NCBI GenBank assembly: GCA_040880125.1
Contig: JBBDJB010000055.1
Coordinates: 1-63,981 of the forward strand
Source of the DNA: JBBDJB01 sp040880125
Lineage (GTDB): Bacteria; Planctomycetota; Planctomycetia; Pirellulales; JBBDJB01
Length of the DNA: 63,981 nt
Direction: 5' to 3'
Under the pieces are notes generated by a model. It searched no databases and was not told where the DNA came from. It saw nothing but the letters and a program-made list of their open reading frames with translations. Positions 61,602 through 63,981 of the stretch are shown piece by piece. A program made the position numbers and the translations under genes. The stretch's first letter is position 1. Every line of letters starts with the position of its first letter.

Positions 61602-63182
61602 TTGTACGACGCACTGTTGAACGATCTGGAAGACGACGCGGCACCGCATCGTGAAATCGGCCGCGATCTGAACGAGAAAGCCATCGACTCGGACTCCAGC
61701 GACGAGGACACCGATCTGGACGAGTCGGAAGTCGAATCCGACGACGACGTTGCCGATTCGGAAGACGATCTGAAGGACGAAGATTCGCTGCTGGAAATCG
61801 CCGACAGCGAATCGTGGTCGGACGATCCGGTGCGAATGTACTTGACGCAGATGGGCGAAATCCCGCTGTTGACGCGCAAGGAAGAGATCAGTCTCGCCAC
61901 GCGCATCGAAACCACGCGGGCCGCCTTCCGCCGTAAGTTGCTCGAGTGCGACTACGTCATCCGCGCGGCCGTCAAGGTGCTCACGCGCGTGCACAACGGA
62001 GATCTGCCCTTCGACCGGACCGTACAGGTCTCGGTTACCGACCGGCTCGAGAAGGAGCAGATTCTGGGGCGCATGCCGCACAATCTGCGCACGCTCGAGA
62101 TCCTGATCGCCCGCAACGAGCACGACTATAACATCGCGACCAGCAAGAAGCAGCGGATGGCCGAACGCCGCAGCGCATGGCAACGATTGGGCCGGCGTCG
62201 ACGCAGGGCGGTCATGCTCGTCGAGGAACTCGGCCTGCGCACCCAGCGCATCGAGCCGATGATCAAGACGCTCGAAGACTTCAGCCGCCACATAGACGAG
62301 CTGAAAGCGAAGAGCGAGCAGATGAAGAAAGATCGTCGCCCGATGTCCGAGCGCAAGCCGCTGGTGATCGAGTTCCGCAATCTGCTGCGGGCGACCCAGG
62401 AGACGCCCACCAGTCTGCGCAGCCGAGTGAGGTACCTGAAGTCGGTCTACTCCAACTATCAGCAGGCCAAACGTGGTCTGTCCGAGGGCAACCTGCGGCT
62501 GGTGGTGTCGATCGCCAAAAAGTACCGCAACCGAGGCTTGAGTTTCTTGGACCTGATCCAGGAAGGCAATGCCGGCTTGATGCGCGCGGTCGACAAGTTC
62601 GAGTATCGCCGCGGATTCAAGTTCTGCACCTACGCCACGTGGTGGATTCGTCAAGCGATCACCCGCGCGGTCGCCGACCAGAGCCGCACGATTCGCATTC
62701 CGGTGCACATGGTCGAGACCATGTCGCGGGTGCGGAATGTCTCGCGTCAACTGCTCCAGGAACTGGGGCGCGAACCGACGATCGAAGAGACGGCCCGAGC
62801 CGCGGAGTGTGCGGTCGACGAGGCGCGTCGCGTGCTCGCGATGAGCCGGTATCCGATTAGTCTCGATCGCCCGGTGGGCAACAGCGAGGACAGCCACTTC
62901 GGCGACCTGCTGCCAGACGGCGGCGCGGAGAACCCCGCCACCGGCGCCGCCCAGGAAATGCTCCGCATGCGGATCATCAAGGTCCTCAAGACGCTGAGTT
63001 ACCGCGAGCGCGAGATCATCAAGCTGCGTTACGGACTGGGCGACGGTTACAGCTATACGCTCGAAGAAGTCGGCCACATCTTCAAGGTAACGCGCGAGCG
63101 TATCCGCCAGATCGAAGCCAAGGCCGTGCGCAAGCTCCAGCAGCCCAGCCGCAGCGCCGAGCTGATGGGATTCTTGGACTGA
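61602..63182 (+). CDS. rpoD: primary RNA polymerase sigma factor
   Basis: A 526-aa sigma-70 family factor with the housekeeping architecture. A very acidic N-terminus (about residues 15-72, SDSSDEDTDLDESEVESDDD) precedes region 1.2 (DPVRMYLTQMGEIPLLTRKE), an about 200-residue non-conserved region, region 2 (NLRLVVSIAKKYRNRGLSFL and DLIQEGNAGLMRAVDKF; CTYATWWIRQAITRAVADQS), region 3, and region 4 (YRERE...LRYGLGD, then the HTH EEVGHIFKVTRERIRQIEAK). The start is TTG 61602 with CAGGAG seven bases upstream. Out-of-frame ATG 61597 opens only a seven-codon frame. A strong terminator follows. Confidence 0.95.
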   Translation: MYDALLNDLEDDAAPHREIGRDLNEKAIDSDSSDEDTDLDESEVESDDDVADSEDDLKDEDSLLEIADSESWSDDPVRMYLTQMGEIPLLTRKEEISLATRIETTRAAFRRKLLECDYVIRAAVKVLTRVHNGDLPFDRTVQVSVTDRLEKEQILGRMPHNLRTLEILIARNEHDYNIATSKKQRMAERRSAWQRLGRRRRRAVMLVEELGLRTQRIEPMIKTLEDFSRHIDELKAKSEQMKKDRRPMSERKPLVIEFRNLLRATQETPTSLRSRVRYLKSVYSNYQQAKRGLSEGNLRLVVSIAKKYRNRGLSFLDLIQEGNAGLMRAVDKFEYRRGFKFCTYATWWIRQAITRAVADQSRTIRIPVHMVETMSRVRNVSRQLLQELGREPTIEETARAAECAVDEARRVLAMSRYPISLDRPVGNSEDSHFGDLLPDGGAENPATGAAQEMLRMRIIKVLKTLSYREREIIKLRYGLGDGYSYTLEEVGHIFKVTRERIRQIEAKAVRKLQQPSRSAELMGFLD

Positions 63183-63240
63183 CGTTAATGAAGAAATGAA
63201 GCGGCCGCTCGTCGCTTATGGGAGAGGCCGCTCGTCAAAC

Positions 63241-63275
63241 TCCCTCTCCCTCTGGGAGAGGGCCGGGGAGAGGGA
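63241..63275. repeat. family C palindromic repeat
   Basis: CCCTCTCCCTCTGGGAGAGGG and GGGAGAGGG, between rpoD and its terminator. Confidence 0.75.
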
Positions 63276-63298
63276 TTTCCGCTTCCTCAACTACACAC

Positions 63299-63341
63299 AC
63301 CGGCTTGCTCCTTCGAACCGCAGGGGCAAGCCGGTTTTTTT
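63299..63341 (+). terminator. intrinsic terminator of rpoD
   Basis: ACCGGCTTGC (63299-63308) pairs with GCAAGCCGGT (63326-63335), then a run of seven T's (63335-63341). Confidence 0.93.
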
Positions 63342-63490
63342 GTGCGCGCACCGATTCCGCTCGGTCGTCACCGTCTGAGATCGCTCCTGCACACATCATC
63401 GATCGGCGCAACACCCGCGCCTTCGGCGACTTATATCAATCTGTTTGACACGCCCTGGCGCCGCTGGTAGATTCGCTCACCTACGAGCGT

Positions 63491-63697
63491 GCGTTGGTGG
63501 TCGGCGTTTTCCGCTGAAAACGGCCGACGAACAGGGAACTCCGGTGCAAATCCGGGACGGCCCCGCCGCTGTAACCGAGCGACGAAAGGACGACCACTCC
63601 TTTGCCATTGTCGACGGCCCGCCTGAGAAACCCTCAGGCCAGGCGTCGATGAGAAGGCCGGTCATCCGAGCTCGGGAGTCAGAAGACCTACCAACGC
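63491..63697 (+). ncRNA. cobalamin (B12) riboswitch
   Basis: Binds adenosyl- or methylcobalamin and usually lowers expression of the downstream gene. All landmarks are present: P1 GCGTTGGT (63491-63498) with ACCAACGC (63690-63697), AGGGAACTCCGGTGCAAATC then CGGGACGGCCCCGCCGCTGT and the B12 box GCCGCTGTAACCG, plus the closing GGGAGTCAGAAGACC. The target gene starts right of the window, so its identity is unknown (B12 transport, B12-independent enzymes or ribonucleotide reductase are typical). Confidence 0.95.
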
Positions 63698-63981
63698 TGG
63701 GTATGTAGCTTGCTGCGAGGGACGCGGGCTGCGCAGGCGGTGTCTTTATTCCGCGCAAGGAACGCTAATTGTAGCGTCCGAGGCCGTCCGATGCTTTCTC
63801 CGCGCTTTCGCTGCGCGCGGAGTACGGCTCAGCCGCTCTCGATGCGCGCGCACTACTCATGCGCCCCAGCACTTCAACACAACGTAGCCTTCGATACCCT
63901 CCCGCTTGTCAAAAGCGCTGTCGCCGCGCCGCGCGCGGTTTCAGCTATGTAGGGATCCGTCAAGGGTTGATGGGTTTTTAC
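63698..63981. other. leader of the riboswitch-controlled gene
   Basis: 284 bases with no supported gene. A CTCCGCGC/GCGCGGAG hairpin (about 63799-63823) could be the expression platform. An ATG at 63974 near the right edge may or may not be a start; too little follows to judge. Confidence 0.5.

Overview
The window is high-GC bacterial chromosome of a planctomycete type, probably Pirellulales-like (inferred from gene content and repeat style, not from a marker-gene comparison). Points that fit: Gfo/Idh/MocA oxidoreductases, one with a Tat signal; lpxB and ExbB/ExbD genes, which imply an outer membrane; VWA and TPR envelope proteins; a fusion of TPR repeats with two RNA-polymerase alpha C-terminal domains; a lysine-rich histone-H1-like peptide; both subunits of DNA topoisomerase VI; and palindromic intergenic repeats whose read-through translation gives spurious 'QTFLSV'-type protein starts. 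Everything looks chromosomal. No prophage, transposase, CRISPR array, rRNA or tRNA was recognised.

Layout. 0.4-3.1 kb: leuC and leuD separated by a DUF1801 gene. 3.4-3.6 kb (-): 55-aa H1-like gene. 4-9.7 kb (-): SGNH-like protein, site-2 protease, lpxB, a periplasmic triple metal-knuckle protein and an ABC permease. 10-14.9 kb (-): MFS transporter, then an S10 peptidase-thiE-CYTH operon in which thiE and the CYTH gene overlap by 4 bp. 15-20.4 kb (+): two Gfo/Idh/MocA oxidoreductases, a class III aminotransferase and a nucleoside deaminase, followed by four copies of a 26-bp tandem repeat. 20.6-24.8 kb: membrane VWA protein, an alpha/beta-hydrolase-fold protein without its nucleophile, and a LysM protein. 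25-32.9 kb (-): TPR/alpha-CTD protein, SpoIID-like protein, tgt, yajC and secDF. 33-40 kb (-): def, fmt, a small membrane protein, miaB and glnE. 40.4-46.9 kb (+): VWA, TPR, ExbB, two ExbD and a large TPR protein, the best candidate here for an undescribed envelope machine. 47-48 kb (-): two small secreted proteins. 48.5-52.1 kb (+): topoisomerase VI subunits B and A. 52-60.7 kb: small protein, quinone-reductase-like MDR protein, two tandem DUF697-type GTPases, a methyltransferase, a CxxTG-knuckle protein, a zinc-ribbon membrane protein and an SDR. 61.6-63.2 kb (+): primary sigma factor with a strong terminator. 63.5-63.7 kb (+): a complete cobalamin riboswitch whose target gene lies beyond the right edge.

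At least five families of short palindromic repeats (called A to E here) fill the intergenic space, often side by side. Family A is a 64-66 bp twin-hairpin unit bounded by GTAGCT and AGCTAC. B is an imperfect palindrome around CACAGACATTCCTGTCTGTG. C is a CCCTCTCCC/GGGAGAGGG stem. D is a GGTGCCACGGCTGG/CCAGCCGTGGCACC stem. E is GGTCCGCACAGCGGACC. Several published-style long reading frames would start inside these repeats; where the downstream start has a ribosome-binding site or begins a recognisable domain, the downstream start is used here.
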